Assembly (NCBI RefSeq): GCF_014200595.1
Contig: NZ_JACHCG010000006.1
Coordinates: 186,001-250,000 of the forward strand
Length of the DNA: 64,000 nt
Origin: Pedobacter cryoconitis
GTDB lineage: Bacteria; Bacteroidota; Bacteroidia; Sphingobacteriales; Sphingobacteriaceae
Reading direction: 5' to 3'
In this document: positions 1-8,906 of the stretch, piece by piece
How positions within the stretch are numbered: position 1 is the stretch's first letter
Layout of the letters: each line of letters begins with the position of its first letter
Position numbers and translations under genes: made by a program
Notes under the pieces: model-generated
Databases searched by the model: none
Told to the model about the DNA's origin: nothing
Seen by the model: only the letters and a program-made list of their open reading frames with translations

Positions 1-77
1 TTGCTCCAGAAAGTATTTACATCATTTCCTAAAGGCGTTAATGCGCCAATCCCTGTGATAACAACTCTTTTTAACAT
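1..77 (-). CDS. fabF: Beta-ketoacyl-ACP synthase II, N-terminal fragment (gene runs off the window)
   Basis: The minus strand opens with MLKRVVITGIGALTPLGNDV and continues NTFWS before the window edge. This is the standard start of FabF-type condensing enzymes, which elongate acyl-ACP with malonyl-ACP in fatty acid synthesis. Only about 25 residues are visible, so the catalytic Cys-His-His cannot be checked. A second in-frame ATG lies two codons upstream (position 83). I prefer 77 because the family usually starts two or three residues before LKRVV. No acpP gene lies upstream, so this may be a stand-alone copy. A related ketosynthase such as FabB or a polyketide-type enzyme cannot be excluded from the fragment. 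Confidence 0.75.
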   Translation of the reverse strand, partial: MLKRVVITGIGALTPLGNDVNTFWS

Positions 78-268
78 ATGCATATATAAATTAATGATTG
101 ATCATCGCCTTTACGGCTTTGATTAACTCTTTGGGTCTGTTCAAACTTTATACAAACTCTTACAAAAGTAAGATTATATTTAATACCTAATGGTATAATT
201 TGGATCTGTATTTACCTTTTTCCCCATTATGACGCGAAAATACAAATATTAAAATCAATTATTAGCCT

Positions 269-307
269 GTTTAAATTTATGTTGCCTGTGCGTGTTTAAA
301 TTTAAAC
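269..307. repeat. Direct repeat of GTTTAAATTTA in the fabF/cupin intergenic region
   Basis: The 11-mer GTTTAAATTTA occurs at 269-279 and again at 294-304, 25 bp apart. The second copy is part of a perfect 14-bp palindrome, GTTTAAATTTAAAC (294-307). The region lies between the divergent fabF and cupin genes (84-474). Apart from the cupin promoter box nothing else was recognised there. The repeats could be an operator, but AT-rich sequence produces such words easily. Confidence 0.35.
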
Positions 308-444
308 GGGTTCTTTAATGGATTGCGGAGATGTTTATTTGTGTAACTGATATTTTGCAATGCATTTAGAATAGCGAAAGGCAGGAGGGCTTTAAGAGGG
401 GATTTGGTGCTAACAAATAATCAGATGAATTTTAAACTGTTTCT

Positions 445-452
445 TATATTTG
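445..452 (+). promoter_or_regulatory. Bacteroidota -7 promoter box (TATATTTG) for the cupin gene
   Basis: TATATTTG matches the TAnnTTTG -7 consensus of Bacteroidota primary sigma factors exactly. It lies 22 nt before the ATG at 475. No clear -33 TTTG was seen at the usual distance. Confidence 0.5.
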
Positions 453-474
453 AGCATTAAAATATTTATATATA

Positions 475-972
475 ATGTCAGATCAGAAAAAAGAAATATT
501 CGACAGTGTTGCTCAGCGACTAAAAATTGAAGGTTTTAACGTAGTAAATCGTGATGAAACCCGTCCATGGGGTGGTTTTTTCGTTATTGATGAGGCACAA
601 GCACAACAGTTTGCCAATGTTTACTTTGACGGACTAAATGTAGAAGAGCTGAAAATCTCAGGAAAATTAAGTCCTAAGATCTTAATCGTTGCACCAAATA
701 CGCGTTTATCATGGCAATATCACCACCGCCGTGCTGAAATATGGAGAGTGGTAAGTGGTACAGTTGGTGTGATTACCAGTGAGACTGATGAGCAGGGAGA
801 TGTACAGCAATTGATTCCTGAACAAACTATTAAATTAAAACAAGGAGAAAGACATCGCCTGGTAGGTTTGGATGACTGGGGTATTGTTTCTGAAATCTGG
901 CAGCATACTGACCCTTCTAATCCATCTGATGAATCTGATATTGTACGTGTATCAGACGATTTCGGCAGATAA
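475..972 (+). CDS. Stand-alone phosphomannose isomerase type II-like cupin
   Basis: The protein has 165 residues and matches the C-terminal cupin half of bifunctional mannose-1-phosphate guanylyltransferase/phosphomannose isomerases. Visible landmarks are RPWGGFFVID near residue 31, the metal-binding run QYHHRRAEIWRVVSG near 82-96, a later GERHRL with the third His, and the closing DESDIVRVSDDFGR. The nucleotidyltransferase half is absent, so if active it would interconvert mannose-6-P and fructose-6-P or a similar sugar phosphate in the cytosol. It is transcribed alone from the box at 445 and followed by a terminator. Substrate is inferred from family only; a non-catalytic sugar-binding cupin is possible. 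Confidence 0.75.
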   Translation: MSDQKKEIFDSVAQRLKIEGFNVVNRDETRPWGGFFVIDEAQAQQFANVYFDGLNVEELKISGKLSPKILIVAPNTRLSWQYHHRRAEIWRVVSGTVGVITSETDEQGDVQQLIPEQTIKLKQGERHRLVGLDDWGIVSEIWQHTDPSNPSDESDIVRVSDDFGR

Positions 973-984
973 ATCATATTTCCG

Positions 985-1023
985 GCATGTGTTTGATACT
1001 GAATTCAAGCACATGCTTTTTTT
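985..1023 (+). terminator. Rho-independent terminator after the cupin gene
   Basis: GCATGTG (985-991) pairs with CACATGC (1010-1016). The stem extends inward through TTTG/CAAG with one G-U pair, and it is followed directly by seven T residues (1017-1023). Confidence 0.85.
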
Positions 1024-1105
1024 CTCTCTTTTCTTTTGCGCGTGTCGGTATTCAATAAAAAATTAATAATCGAAACATTCCGCGCCAAATCCCTTTTCTT
1101 TTCTT

Positions 1106-1138
1106 TACTTTTGTAATTGAAACATCCCGAAGGATGTT
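1106..1138 (+). promoter_or_regulatory. Promoter box and 5' leader hairpin of the desaturase gene
   Basis: TACTTTTG (1106-1113) fits TAnnTTTG. Transcription should begin about 5 nt later, so the mRNA would start almost directly with a hairpin: AACATCC (1121-1127), tetraloop CGAA, GGATGTT (1132-1138). The ATG follows at 1165. The hairpin has no T-run, so it is more likely an RNA-stability element or protein-binding site than a terminator. Confidence 0.5.
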
Positions 1139-1164
1139 CCGTTCCATAGTATACGCAATTCAAT

Positions 1165-1893
1165 ATGATCATATTAATATTTTTTCTACTGCACTGGTTC
1201 CTGTCACTTTTCTCTCAAACTTTCTTTTTACATCGTTATGCTTCGCATAAAATGTTTAAAATGAATCCTTTCTGGGAGAAGTTTTTCTATACCATTACTT
1301 TTCTGTCTCAGGGTTCCTCTTTCTTAAATCCAAGGGCATATGCTATTCTTCACCGGATGCACCATGCTTTTAGTGATACCGAGAAAGATCCGCACTCTCC
1401 GCATTTTGTAAAGGATGTATGGGGGATGATGATACAGACTAAAAATATCTATTTGAATTATGCAAAATACAATGAAGAGCCGGAAGAACAGTTCCGTGAT
1501 AATTATCCTTCATGGCCGCTGATTGATAAAATTGGCGATTCCTGGATCACAAGAATGGTCTTCATTAGTTTTTATATCTGGTTTTATGTGACTTTTGCTA
1601 CAGCCTGGTGGATGTTCTTATTGTTACCAATTCATTTCCTGATGGGACCTTTACATGGTGCAATTGTGAACTGGTGCGGTCATAAATATGGTTATTCAAA
1701 TCATGATAACAATGATCACAGTAAAAATTCCCTTCCATTGGATTTCCTGATGATGGGAGAGTTGTTCCAGAATAATCACCATAAAAAGCCTAACAATCCG
1801 AATTTTGCTTCTAAGTGGTTCGAGTTTGATCCTACTTATCCGCTGATGAAAGTGATGCATTGGTTACATATCATCAGAATCAGAAAGACTTAA
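1165..1893 (+). CDS. Membrane fatty acid (acyl-CoA) desaturase
   Basis: This 242-residue integral membrane protein has the three histidine boxes of the di-iron desaturase family: HRYASH (23-28), HRMHH (63-67) and NNHHKKP (203-209). There are hydrophobic segments at 1-20, 40-55, 130-150 and 152-170. Such enzymes insert a double bond into acyl chains using O2 and an electron donor, so it likely tunes membrane fluidity. It is somewhat shorter than many delta-9 desaturases but all boxes are present. It is a monocistronic gene with its own promoter. It sits near fabF but is divergent from it, so the shared lipid theme is suggestive only. Acyl-CoA, acyl-ACP or acyl-lipid substrate cannot be decided. 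Confidence 0.85.
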   Translation: MIILIFFLLHWFLSLFSQTFFLHRYASHKMFKMNPFWEKFFYTITFLSQGSSFLNPRAYAILHRMHHAFSDTEKDPHSPHFVKDVWGMMIQTKNIYLNYAKYNEEPEEQFRDNYPSWPLIDKIGDSWITRMVFISFYIWFYVTFATAWWMFLLLPIHFLMGPLHGAIVNWCGHKYGYSNHDNNDHSKNSLPLDFLMMGELFQNNHHKKPNNPNFASKWFEFDPTYPLMKVMHWLHIIRIRKT

Positions 1894-1934
1894 CAGGTCT
1901 ATAGTCCTCTTTTTTATAACTGCCAGCCAAGATT

Positions 1935-4601
1935 TTGAAGATATATACAGCCCTTTTTCTATTTATATTTTTAAATATGGTGCTGCTTTCTTCGGTAAAT
2001 GCACAAAGTGGTATTCAACTTCGTGGTGTTGTACAGGATACGGCCCATGTGGGTATTCCGGGTGCAAATGTGCGTTTAATTACAGGTAAAGATACTTTAA
2101 GCAGTAATACCGATAGTACAGGTAGCTTTGGTTTTTCGAATGTGAAGAGCGGGGTAATTTTGGTACTCGTCAGGGGCATAGGTTATGTTGCTTATAGCAA
2201 AGTTCTTACTTTGAAAGATGGAGTGGCGGAACAATCTTTACCAACTGTGCTTTTAAAATCTTCCACACTTCAGTTAAATGAGGTGGTGATCAAGGGTAAG
2301 GTGGTTCCTATGCGGGTAATGAAAGATACTGTGGAGTTTAATGCAGACGCCTATGCTGTTCATGAAAATGATAAGGTAGAGGATTTATTGAAACAATTAC
2401 CTGGTGTAGAGATAGATAAGGATGGTAATGTGACTTCTGCGGGTAAAATGCTGACTAAAATCCGTGTGAATGGGAAGGACTTTTTTACGGGTAATGTCAA
2501 GGAGTTTATTTCAAAATTACCAGCAGGAACGGTTTCCAGAATCCAGTTTATTGATGATTATGGGGATAAAGCAAATTTCACAGGGATCAAAACCGGAGAA
2601 CCACAAAAGATCTTGAATGTTGTCCTGAAGTCAGACCGTAATAATGGGAATTTTGGCAGTATTACCGCGAGTGCGGGAACGGATAAACGTTATGGTTTAA
2701 ATCTGAATGATTATTTGTGGAGAGACCTCCGGCAGATTGGTGTAAATGCAAATGCTGGTAATACCAATACGGGGGCCGGGATCAATACAAATTCTAATCT
2801 GGGTTTCAGTTATAGAGATAAGATTAAAGAGAAGCTGATTTTCGGCAGCAACTATAATTACGTTTACAATAAAAACGAGAGTATACAACAGAGTCTGATT
2901 GAAACAGTAAATCCTCAGGGAATTATCTATGACAAGTCTGCGAATACAAATTCCTCCAAAAGTAATGGGCATAACCTCGATCTGAGCCTGGAGTCTACGG
3001 ATCAGGAGAATTATCTGAGAGGAGGATTCAGAGGTGCTTTACTGGGTACAAACAGTACATCTATCAATGAGTCATTGCAAACCGGGGTTGTGCGCCGGGA
3101 TTTAAATACACAAAGGATCAGTAAACAGAATAATCCTAATTTGAATGCTGATTTCTCTATGGCCCGCAAATTGAAAAAACCGGGCAGAATCATTTCTATT
3201 GGTGTGAATGGTAGTTCCGGGCTTACCGCTAATAACAGTGATCTGGATAACCAGATTAAGTATTATGATCCTAAGACGGGTGTAGCAGTTAAAGATTCTT
3301 TATTGGATCAATTGGTAGATGACCGTAACCGCACCAATAGTCTGAATGCTAATATTACCTTCACGGAACCTTTGAAAGAAAAAGACTCATTGATTAAAAG
3401 GAGCCTGGATTTTAGTTACCAATTTTCATTGAGCCATACGAGAAATAGCCTGGATACCAGAGACAGAGATCGGTCGGGGAATATCAGGGAGATAGATTCT
3501 TTAAGCAATTCTTATACTTCTTCTTTTAGTAAACATATCATTGGTATCAATTACCGCTATGAAACAAAAAAGCTCAATTATGTGCTGGGGATCATGGGGC
3601 AGCCAAGTTTATTAACTGGTGCTTACGAGGGAAGAACTGATCGGATTAACCGCGCGGGTTTTAATTTTTCGCCGATTGCACGTTTAAATTACATGATTTC
3701 TACTAAAAGCCAGTTTAACGCTTTTTACTCGGGCAATAGTTTGGAGCCTAATTTTAACCAGCTACAGCCGGTAAGGGATACACGTAATCTGAACAATATA
3801 GTAATTGGGAATCCAGATTTGAAGGCTGCATTTAATCATTTGATTAATCTGAATTATAACCATACTAATCCACAGAACGGAAGTAATTTGCAGCTGGGGT
3901 TAAGAGGGTCGCTTACACAAAACCAGGTAGTGTCGAATACATTGTTGATCCCGGATAAGCTGGTTCCTGATTCGTTGAAGAACTTTAACCAGGAAACGCA
4001 TTATCTGAATACGAATGGTAACTATAATTTCGGTACTAATTATTACTGGTCTTTGCCTTTTGGAAAAAAGAAATTTACGTTTGAAATGATTGGCGGGGTT
4101 AATTATAACCACCGTATTTCATTTGCAGAAGAGGTGAAGAATATTGGTAAAGGCGTTAATATCAATCAAAGGGTAGGGTTAAGGATGTACCGCAAATGGA
4201 TTATGATGCACACCAGTGCGAATTATAATTACAATAGTAATATGTATTCCATCAGAAGTTTTAATTCGAATACGTTGCAGATCTGGGCATTTAATATGGA
4301 TAGCAGGGTGTTTATTTTAAAGAGCTTGATCTTAGGAGTGAATGCATCAAAAACTTTCAACCAGGGATTCTCGGTTGGTGCTACGAACCCTTTTATTATC
4401 AATGGTTCTATTGAGAAGACATTTTTCAAGAATAAACAGGCCAGTATAAAATTAGAAGGGAATGACTTTTTAAATCAGGGAAATAACCTGACCAGATCGG
4501 TCACAGACAATACAACTACAGAAAGCAGGACTAATCAGATTACCAGGTATTTTCTGTTAAGTTTTACCTGGAATCTGCAAAGTTTCGGGGGACAGAATTA
4601 A
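1935..4601 (+). CDS. Outer-membrane beta-barrel protein with N-terminal carboxypeptidase-regulatory-like domain
   Basis: The protein has 888 residues. The start is a TTG, chosen because translation from it gives a complete signal peptide ending near VNAQSG; the first ATG lies 14 codons inside that peptide. Residues 27-110 form a CarboxypepD_reg-like beta-sandwich (GVVQDTAHVGIPGANVRL). A plug-like segment follows (DLLKQLPGVEIDKDGNVTSA), then a long Asn/Ser-rich barrel of the OMP_b-brl_3 type ending in TRYFLLSFTWNLQSF, an aromatic C-terminal strand. This architecture is common in Bacteroidota and resembles TonB-dependent receptors, but no SusD or other partner is adjacent, so the substrate is unknown. 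The gene converges on the DUF2931 gene with an 11-bp gap and no obvious terminator hairpin. Confidence 0.85.
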   Translation: MKIYTALFLFIFLNMVLLSSVNAQSGIQLRGVVQDTAHVGIPGANVRLITGKDTLSSNTDSTGSFGFSNVKSGVILVLVRGIGYVAYSKVLTLKDGVAEQSLPTVLLKSSTLQLNEVVIKGKVVPMRVMKDTVEFNADAYAVHENDKVEDLLKQLPGVEIDKDGNVTSAGKMLTKIRVNGKDFFTGNVKEFISKLPAGTVSRIQFIDDYGDKANFTGIKTGEPQKILNVVLKSDRNNGNFGSITASAGTDKRYGLNLNDYLWRDLRQIGVNANAGNTNTGAGINTNSNLGFSYRDKIKEKLIFGSNYNYVYNKNESIQQSLIETVNPQGIIYDKSANTNSSKSNGHNLDLSLESTDQENYLRGGFRGALLGTNSTSINESLQTGVVRRDLNTQRISKQNNPNLNADFSMARKLKKPGRIISIGVNGSSGLTANNSDLDNQIKYYDPKTGVAVKDSLLDQLVDDRNRTNSLNANITFTEPLKEKDSLIKRSLDFSYQFSLSHTRNSLDTRDRDRSGNIREIDSLSNSYTSSFSKHIIGINYRYETKKLNYVLGIMGQPSLLTGAYEGRTDRINRAGFNFSPIARLNYMISTKSQFNAFYSGNSLEPNFNQLQPVRDTRNLNNIVIGNPDLKAAFNHLINLNYNHTNPQNGSNLQLGLRGSLTQNQVVSNTLLIPDKLVPDSLKNFNQETHYLNTNGNYNFGTNYYWSLPFGKKKFTFEMIGGVNYNHRISFAEEVKNIGKGVNINQRVGLRMYRKWIMMHTSANYNYNSNMYSIRSFNSNTLQIWAFNMDSRVFILKSLILGVNASKTFNQGFSVGATNPFIINGSIEKTFFKNKQASIKLEGNDFLNQGNNLTRSVTDNTTTESRTNQITRYFLLSFTWNLQSFGGQN

Positions 4602-4612
4602 GATCTTTTGTT

Positions 4613-5632
4613 TTAACGCAGATAGGTATTGATCTTTGCCTTTTTGAATGGGATTACCCCAGCTGCTGTTTTTAAGTTTACAGTCACTTCGCCATCGTTG
4701 GCCACATGTAGTAGCAGGTCACAATTCTCACCTGGTTTTAATGCCGAAAATATCTGATCAGTTTCTGTTTCATCGAAATCTATCTGAGATCTCATTTCCC
4801 GTTTCTTGTGATCAACCCAGAAGATGTAGAGTTTTTCAAGTGCCCCCCTTTGAATGTATTCAACGGGATTTAATCTTTTTCCTATTAGAAAGTCCATCTC
4901 TTTGTTGAACATGAACATGGTTACTCTAAGGATGTCTGCATCACCAGTTATTACTGGCTTCCAGCTGAAGCGTCTTCTCCAGTGATCCCACTTCCCATAA
5001 GGAATTTTATTATCAACGATTTGCTGCTGAACTTCTTTTGGTAAATCTGCGATAATATGCTTACCATACTCTTTCATTGTACCATCGTAGCCAGGTATTT
5101 TACTTTTCCAGTCTACATCACTTATTTCTTTTCCCTGGTAACGGCCAACTTCTACCTGTTTACCCGGGCCACTGAGCCACAGAACAACAACTCCGCCAGG
5201 CGCCATCCCAACTTTGAAGTAAAAAAAATCGTCATGTCCCGCCGGTAAATCTTCAGCAGGATATCCTGCGCTGAATAATGAATCTATGAGTTTGACATTT
5301 AACGGGAATTTACCTGTATAATTTTTATTTTCAGTAAATGAAATCCAGGTTAGATCTAAAGTGTTGGGTGCTGCTTTTAATGTTTCTCCAGAGGATTCAA
5401 CCGAGCCTGCCTCCCCCCATCCATAATTTATTGTTGTACCTTCCGGAACAGCAGTCATGTCTTGTTTTCCAGAATATAATATCCCGCTATAAATGCGCAT
5501 TGGATATTCTTTAGGCGCATTCTCAGTGGCTATCCAATCGTATTTTTTCATAGTGGATTCAGATTTATTCTGACAGGAAAAGACGAAGCAAAGCCCGAGG
5601 CTTATTATAATCAGACTAGCTATCTTTTTCAT
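4613..5632 (-). CDS. DUF2931 family lipoprotein, candidate immunity protein
   Basis: The chosen start (5632) gives MKKIASLIIISLGLCFVFSC, a lipoprotein signal peptide with Cys20, followed by a 320-residue exported domain. A longer reading frame runs upstream into the neighbouring gene but would bury the signal. The frame FYFKVGMAPGGVVVLWLSGPG near the middle and the KWDHWRRRFSWKPVI stretch are what I associate with DUF2931. It begins 7 bp after the stop of the DUF2235 phospholipase gene, so the two are one transcription unit. DUF2931 genes are, to my knowledge, often beside secreted phospholipase-type toxins, and an envelope-anchored lipoprotein is a sensible inhibitor of a lipase acting there. 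The immunity role is inference. Confidence 0.65.
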   Translation of the reverse strand: MKKIASLIIISLGLCFVFSCQNKSESTMKKYDWIATENAPKEYPMRIYSGILYSGKQDMTAVPEGTTINYGWGEAGSVESSGETLKAAPNTLDLTWISFTENKNYTGKFPLNVKLIDSLFSAGYPAEDLPAGHDDFFYFKVGMAPGGVVVLWLSGPGKQVEVGRYQGKEISDVDWKSKIPGYDGTMKEYGKHIIADLPKEVQQQIVDNKIPYGKWDHWRRRFSWKPVITGDADILRVTMFMFNKEMDFLIGKRLNPVEYIQRGALEKLYIFWVDHKKREMRSQIDFDETETDQIFSALKPGENCDLLLHVANDGEVTVNLKTAAGVIPFKKAKINTYLR

Positions 5633-5639
5633 TTTAATA

Positions 5640-7232
5640 TTACTTTTTATTGTAAATAACTCTTTGATTATCCCATGTTGGCTGCATACCAAAGTCACCA
5701 AAATCTGCGGAGTTGTGAAGATAACGACTTCTGAGTTGTCTCAGCATATTATGATCATTTGCCAGCATTGCAAATTTCTCTTTAGAGAGTAGTCCTTCAC
5801 GAGCTTTTGCCCTTAAAAGCTCGATTTCTTGTTCAGTAAAATAAAGCATTGGTGGCGCATCTTTAAAGGCATAATTGTAAAGTCTGTCATATACCTTTTT
5901 GAGGTTTAATTTTGGATCATCTTCGGCTATTTTAAAATCGTATGCAAGGACATCTTTATCAAATATTACTCCTCCAAGCAACTTACTAAATTCTGCCATT
6001 AAGTGAAGTGGAATATAAGAATAGTTATTTCTAATTTGACGGGTACCAAAAAGCCGCTTTGGTTCATATTCACTCCCTTCAAGTGTAAATTGTTCCTTTG
6101 TATACCAGGCTTGTTCTATTAACCTTTTTCTTTCAGATTCAATTTTCGGATCTAAAGCAACCAGTACTCTCTCTTTATTTTTAGCATTAACAAGAAATTT
6201 GTCAACTATATGATCTCTGTATCCTCCGCCAACATCAGAGTGGACTCCTGGCAGATTTTTAGTAATACCTTTTGTTACAGCAGTGAGTTCAAAATTATCT
6301 CTGTGTTCATCAGCCGCAGTTAAATGTACTATTTGAGCCATTTTATTAATTGCGTTCAGATCTAACTCCCAAACATCGTCCCAATGCATAACCCCATAAG
6401 ATGATACACTGTCAAACAACCCGGCGAACCTTAGGTTAAAGGAGTTAAACTTTACTCGATTATCCTTTAAATATTGTCCCAACATCCCTCTTGCTGGTTG
6501 CATTATTTTTACTGTCTCAGAGGAGACAACTTTTGTGTTATTTCTTAAAGTTCCATCTGCTGATTCATAAACTCCATTTTTATTTATCCCATCTCTGAGC
6601 AATATGGTTTCTTTTTCAGGCTTTGTGATCTCATATATAAAATTGCGGGCGCAAGTTGCCCCCCGGCTGAATCCAAAAATATCTATAGTAACTTTATTTA
6701 TTTTTAATCCTTCAATATTTGTAAGATTACTTAACTCTTTGGCTAAAAGCAGACAACCTCTTTTTACTTTATCGTGAATTCCAGTTTTAAAATAACCTAA
6801 ACCAGCAGCTATACTTTTGTCTTTTGCATTGTCTGTTGTAGCTACGCCCTCAATGTAGACTGGACGGTGAAGTCTATCTTTCATAAAGGCTCTTGCCAGG
6901 TTCTGTACATTTGACGGTGCATTTTGATAGCTATCCTGGCCCTCAAGGCCCCGGGCTGGATTTTTACTGTTCGCCTGATGCTGGGTTCTAAGTGTATTAT
7001 TGATCCTGTTGTTCCGTGTTCCGTCAAAGAACACTCCAATTACCACATCAACGCTGTCATCCTTAATCCCGTTCATCTTTTTCGGTTCCCCGAAAATGAT
7101 TCCCTCTTTGCTGTTCTCGGTTATTTTATGTGCTGCGTTTGAACTGATACTTTTCGCACTCGCCACATAATCACCCTTGGATATTTCTGTAAGATGTCCC
7201 CGGGAGATCTTTATGATATTGCCTTTCTCCAT
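5640..7232 (-). CDS. DUF2235 / Tle1-like phospholipase, candidate antibacterial effector
   Basis: The protein has 530 residues. After about 60 residues without a recognised fold, the T6SS Tle1-like (DUF2235) alpha/beta-hydrolase domain starts with VIGVFFDGTRNN (65-75). The nucleophile motif GFSRGA lies at 187-192 (Ser189), a candidate acid is in LFDS (Asp274), and the family signature GVHSDVGGGY lies at 329-338 (His331). All expected catalytic residues are therefore present. Tle1 enzymes hydrolyse phospholipids of rival cells. There is no signal peptide, which fits delivery by a secretion machine rather than Sec. No hcp, vgrG or PAAR gene lies in the window. The downstream DUF2931 lipoprotein is the likely partner. 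A housekeeping lipase role remains possible. Confidence 0.75.
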   Translation of the reverse strand: MEKGNIIKISRGHLTEISKGDYVASAKSISSNAAHKITENSKEGIIFGEPKKMNGIKDDSVDVVIGVFFDGTRNNRINNTLRTQHQANSKNPARGLEGQDSYQNAPSNVQNLARAFMKDRLHRPVYIEGVATTDNAKDKSIAAGLGYFKTGIHDKVKRGCLLLAKELSNLTNIEGLKINKVTIDIFGFSRGATCARNFIYEITKPEKETILLRDGINKNGVYESADGTLRNNTKVVSSETVKIMQPARGMLGQYLKDNRVKFNSFNLRFAGLFDSVSSYGVMHWDDVWELDLNAINKMAQIVHLTAADEHRDNFELTAVTKGITKNLPGVHSDVGGGYRDHIVDKFLVNAKNKERVLVALDPKIESERKRLIEQAWYTKEQFTLEGSEYEPKRLFGTRQIRNNYSYIPLHLMAEFSKLLGGVIFDKDVLAYDFKIAEDDPKLNLKKVYDRLYNYAFKDAPPMLYFTEQEIELLRAKAREGLLSKEKFAMLANDHNMLRQLRSRYLHNSADFGDFGMQPTWDNQRVIYNKK

Positions 7233-7400
7233 AACTGGGATCTAAATAATTATACCGGGATTTTTGTTCTAATATACTTATTTTCATGATAATTAGGTAT
7301 AATTCTTTAAAGTTGTCTGTAAATTCTTTAAACTTTTTATTGATTTATTTTATCGAATATAAATCAACTCCTCATCAGGTCATCAAAAGCCCTGAAACTA

Positions 7401-7432
7401 AAAAAACCGTTTCCCACAACAGGAAACGGTTT
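7401..7432 (-). terminator. Rho-independent terminator of the DEAD-box helicase gene
   Basis: On the minus strand AAACCGTTTCC (7432-7422), a 7-nt loop and GGAAACGGTTT (7414-7404) are followed by further T residues (the A-run at 7401-7406 on the plus strand). It lies 20 bp beyond the helicase stop codon. Confidence 0.85.
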
Positions 7433-7452
7433 CAAGATCTTAATGTTTAATA

Positions 7453-8778
7453 TTAATCTGTTTTAGCTTTAGGTCTTGAGCCACTGAATCTGCGGTTACC
7501 ACCACCATTGCCACCACCTGGAGTTCTTTTTGCTCCGCTAAGGTTTGGCTTATATTCAGTTCTTTCCTGACGGCCACCTCTTGAAGGTTTGCTCTTTCCT
7601 TTTACTTTTGCCGCTGCGGCGCCAGACATCAGGCTCTGCCAGCTCATCGCATAAGGATGATCTTCCTGTACAGGGATTTTAAGGGCTATTAATTTTTCGA
7701 TATCGTCCAGGTATTCTTTTTCTTCCCCATCACAGAAAGAGAAGGAAACACCACTGTTACCAGCACGGCCAGTACGGCCAATTCTGTGTACATAAGTTTC
7801 AGGAACGTTTGGCAATTCATAGTTGATTACGTGCGTTAACTCGTCCACGTCAATACCACGGGCAGCAATATCAGTTGCTACAAGAATGCGGGTAGTTTTG
7901 TCTTTAAAATTAGTTAAAGCTCTTTGTCTCGCATTCTGTGATTTATTACCGTGAATAGCTTCAGCCTTTACACCAACTTTAATCAGGTCTTTAACGATAC
8001 GGTCTGCGCCATGTTTTGTACGGGTAAAAACAAGTGCTGTAGTAATCGTTTTATCCTTAAGGATATGGATTAATAGATTTTTCTTATCGTTTTTATCTAC
8101 ATAATAGATAGACTGCTCAATTTTTTCCGCAGTTGAAGACACAGGTGTTACTTCTACTTTTAACGGATCAGTTAAAATCGTATTCGCCAGTTTTTGAATT
8201 TCAGCAGGCATCGTTGCCGAGAAAAACAAAGTCTGTCTTTTAGCAGGCAGCTTTGCAATAGTTTTCTTCACATCGTGAATAAAACCCATGTCCAGCATTC
8301 TGTCTGCTTCATCCAGTACAAATATTTCAACATCTTTAAGGTTTACGAAACCCTGGTTCATTAAATCAAGCAATCTGCCTGGTGTAGCGATCAGGATATC
8401 TACGCCGCGATGTAAAGCATCAGTTTGTGCTTTTTGCCCAACACCACCAAAAATAACCAGGTGACGCAGAGAAAGATTTTTACCATAAGCTTTGAAACTT
8501 TCTTCAATCTGAATCGCAAGCTCACGCGTTGGCGTTAATACCAGGGCACGGATTGCTCTCGGGCCTTTAGTATTCTGATGTTCTTTATTCAGCAGTTGTA
8601 ACATAGGAATTGCAAAAGCCGCTGTTTTACCAGTTCCGGTTTGCGCACAGCCTAGTAAGTCTCTGCTTGTTAATATAGTAGGGATAGATTGTTCTTGTAT
8701 AGGGGTTGGGTTAGTATAACCCTCTGCTTGCAGCGCTTTTAAAATAGGCTCAATCAGGTTTAATTCTTCGAATAACAA
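7453..8778 (-). CDS. DEAD-box ATP-dependent RNA helicase, RhlE-like
   Basis: The protein has 441 residues with all helicase motifs: Q motif [11 protein letters not shown] (20-30), motif I AQTGTGKT (45-52), Ia PTRELA, Ib TPGR, DEAD (156-159), SAT (187-189) and HRIGRTGR near 332. The last 60 residues are basic and rich in Gly, Arg and Ser ([13 protein letters not shown]), a typical RNA-binding tail. It should unwind structured RNA in ribosome assembly, mRNA decay or cold adaptation. The gene is monocistronic, with its own promoter box and terminator. RhlE is favoured over CsdA/DeaD because the short tail lacks a DbpA-type RNA-binding domain. Confidence 0.9.
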   Translation of the reverse strand: MLFEELNLIEPILKALQAEGYTNPTPIQEQSIPTILTSRDLLGCAQTGTGKTAAFAIPMLQLLNKEHQNTKGPRAIRALVLTPTRELAIQIEESFKAYGKNLSLRHLVIFGGVGQKAQTDALHRGVDILIATPGRLLDLMNQGFVNLKDVEIFVLDEADRMLDMGFIHDVKKTIAKLPAKRQTLFFSATMPAEIQKLANTILTDPLKVEVTPVSSTAEKIEQSIYYVDKNDKKNLLIHILKDKTITTALVFTRTKHGADRIVKDLIKVGVKAEAIHGNKSQNARQRALTNFKDKTTRILVATDIAARGIDVDELTHVINYELPNVPETYVHRIGRTGRAGNSGVSFSFCDGEEKEYLDDIEKLIALKIPVQEDHPYAMSWQSLMSGAAAAKVKGKSKPSRGGRQERTEYKPNLSGAKRTPGGGNGGGNRRFSGSRPKAKTD

Positions 8779-8881
8779 TGTGTTTGAATTTTAATGTGTA
8801 TAATAATGAAGAGACGTTAACAATCAGCAGGTGTTTAATTAATGAATTCCTTGCTGTTTAAAGAGTTACGTTTCGCTGGCG

Positions 8882-8889
8882 CAAATATA
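8882..8889 (-). promoter_or_regulatory. -7 promoter box (TATATTTG) of the helicase gene
   Basis: On the minus strand TATATTTG matches TAnnTTTG and lies about 100 nt upstream of the helicase start. This implies a 5' leader of roughly 95-100 nt, long for this genome and reminiscent of the long leaders of cold-inducible helicase mRNAs. No -33 element is obvious. Confidence 0.45.
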
Positions 8890-8906
8890 CATATAAGTTC
8901 CGTAAC

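Noticed and set aside
872..1066. 64-codon open frame overlapping the cupin 3' end and terminator
   Set aside because: It is in another frame, crosses a clear terminator and has no recognisable domain or start signal.
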